A DNA stretch of 6,712 nucleotides from an uncultured Gemmiger sp. GTDB taxonomy: Bacteria > Bacillota > Clostridia > Oscillospirales > Ruminococcaceae. Shown piece after piece: positions 5,747-6,712 of the stretch. The stretch spans positions 1-6,712 of the forward strand of contig CAUEKL010000133.1 in the NCBI GenBank assembly GCA_959018215.1. Reading direction: 5' to 3'. Every line of letters begins with the position of its first letter. Position 1 is the stretch's first letter. Below the pieces are notes generated by a model. It saw only the letters and a program-made list of their open reading frames with translations, was not told the origin of the DNA and made no database searches. The translations under genes and the position numbers were made by a program.

Positions 5747-6712
5747 ATGAACCTGAATCTGAATTTCCGCATGCCCCAGGGGGACAGCGCCGCCAAAGGC
5801 GTCCGCCGCCTGCGGGGACTGGGGCTCACCGTGGCGCTGGTGATCCTGCTGCTGGTGCTGCTGGGCAATTCCGTCTACAGCATCCGCGAGCAGGAGAACG
5901 CCGTCGTCACCACCTTCGGGGTGCCCCACACCGTATCCACCAGCGGCCTGCATTTCAAGATCCCCTTTGTGCAGCGGGTGCAGAAGGTGGACATGACCAT
6001 CAAGGGCATTCCCATCGGCTACGACAGCGCCACCAACGAGTCCACCATCAGCGAAAGCCTGATGATCACCAGCGACCTGAACTTTGTGAATGTGGACTTT
6101 TTCCTGGAATACCGGGTGGTGGACCCGGTGGCCTACCTGTACGCCAGCCAGGACCCCACCCTGATCCTGCGCACCCTGGCCCAGAGCTATATCCGGGACA
6201 CCATCGGGCTGTACCCGGTGGATGAGGTCATCACCACCGGCAAGAACCAGATCCAGAGCGAGATCAAGGACAAGCTGGCCGCCCGCATCGAGGCCGAGGG
6301 CATCGGCCTGCAGGTGGTCAACATGACCATCCAGGACGCCGAGCCCCCCACGGCGGAGGTGCTGGCCGCTTTCAAGGAGGTGGAGAACGCCAAGCAGGGC
6401 GCCGACACCGCCGTGAACAACGCCAACAAGTACCGCAGCGAGCAGCTGCCCGCCGCCGAGGCCCAGGCCGACCAGGTGCGCCAGAACGCCGAGGCCGCCA
6501 AGGAGAGCCGCATCAACGAGGCCAACGGCCAGGTGGCCCGCTTCAACGAGATGTACGCCGAGTATGTGAAGTACCCGGCCATCACCAAACAGCGGATGTA
6601 CTATGAGGCCATGGAGGATGTGCTGCCCGGGCTGCGGGTCATCATCACCGACGGCTCCGGCACCCGGCTGGACATGTTCGACATGAGCGATACCGCCGCC
6701 CCGGCCGCCACC
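5747..6712 (+). CDS. hflK: HflK-like SPFH/band-7 membrane protein (3' partial)
   Basis: The ATG at 5747 follows AAGGAGG (5734-5740) and 322 codons run to the window edge without a stop. A short basic N-terminus (KGVRRLR) leads to one transmembrane helix (about residues 24-43). The SPFH/band-7 domain follows: SIREQENAVVTTFG, TSGLHFKIPFVQRV, VDFFLEYRVVDPVAYLY, YIRDTIGLYPVDEV, then GIGLQVVNMTIQDAEPP with VLAAFKEVENAKQ. An Ala/Glu/Arg-rich helical region comes next (about 217-265), then KYPAITKQRMYYEAMEDVLPG, typical of HflK. HflK forms, with HflC, a large cage around the FtsH protease in the membrane and tunes membrane-protein turnover; hflC would be expected just downstream. The symbol is by family resemblance; HflC or another band-7 protein is less likely. 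It is expressed from the sigma-A promoter through the Mn2+-type attenuator upstream. Confidence 0.87.
   Translation, partial: MNLNLNFRMPQGDSAAKGVRRLRGLGLTVALVILLLVLLGNSVYSIREQENAVVTTFGVPHTVSTSGLHFKIPFVQRVQKVDMTIKGIPIGYDSATNESTISESLMITSDLNFVNVDFFLEYRVVDPVAYLYASQDPTLILRTLAQSYIRDTIGLYPVDEVITTGKNQIQSEIKDKLAARIEAEGIGLQVVNMTIQDAEPPTAEVLAAFKEVENAKQGADTAVNNANKYRSEQLPAAEAQADQVRQNAEAAKESRINEANGQVARFNEMYAEYVKYPAITKQRMYYEAMEDVLPGLRVIITDGSGTRLDMFDMSDTAAPAAT

Noticed and set aside
5341..5868. 175-codon minus-strand frame over the riboswitch region
   Set aside because: It crosses a terminator, promoter and aptamer and the start of the hflK-like gene, and its translation shows no domain.
5653..6225. 190-codon + strand open frame overlapping the start of the hflK-like gene
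   Set aside because: It is out of frame with the SPFH protein, is Pro/Gly/His/Arg-rich without a domain, and starts in the terminator T run with no ribosome site.

Overview
The window looks like chromosomal DNA of a GC-rich anaerobic gut Firmicute, probably Clostridia, family Oscillospiraceae/Ruminococcaceae (a Gemmiger/Subdoligranulum/Faecalibacterium-like organism). The taxonomic guess rests on protein styles recalled from memory: a repeat-type surface protein with a triple-helix membrane tail, a SpoIID-like protein with many peptidoglycan-binding repeats, and an M15 peptidase with the same repeat. It also rests on strong Shine-Dalgarno sites, sigma-A promoters and GC-rich terminators. All credible genes lie on the + strand.

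Layout: (1) 1-1610, the 3' part of a large surface protein with InlB/bacterial-repeat-like units, calcium-type loops, a MucBP-like domain, a Pro/Thr/Ala and acidic stalk and a hydrophobic C-terminal tail; it ends at a strong terminator (1657-1690). (2) 1691-1972, an odd G-rich stretch with 21-bp-spaced direct repeats followed by five GGG...CCC palindromes about 30 bp apart. (3) 1718-4015, an open frame with a SpoIID/LytB-like domain and six peptidoglycan-binding domains. Its homology starts abruptly at 1973, right where the palindrome array ends, so the usual N-terminal region of this family seems to be missing. (4) 4041-4733, an M15-type D,D-carboxypeptidase with one peptidoglycan-binding domain, 25 bp downstream and probably co-transcribed. 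(5) 4808-5392, a nitroreductase-family flavoprotein with its own promoter and a strong terminator. (6) 5436-5746, a regulatory leader: a near-perfect sigma-A promoter, an RNA that matches the yybP-ykoY manganese riboswitch, and an intrinsic terminator whose 5' arm overlaps the closing helix of the aptamer. (7) 5747-6712, the start of an HflK-like SPFH-domain membrane protein, cut by the window end.

The region divides into cell-envelope genes (surface protein; wall-binding and wall-cutting pair), a single redox enzyme, and a membrane quality-control gene placed under apparent Mn2+-responsive attenuation. The most interesting items are the pairing of a yybP-ykoY riboswitch with an HflK/SPFH gene rather than an obvious Mn exporter, and the phased palindrome array sitting exactly at the truncated 5' end of the SpoIID-like gene.
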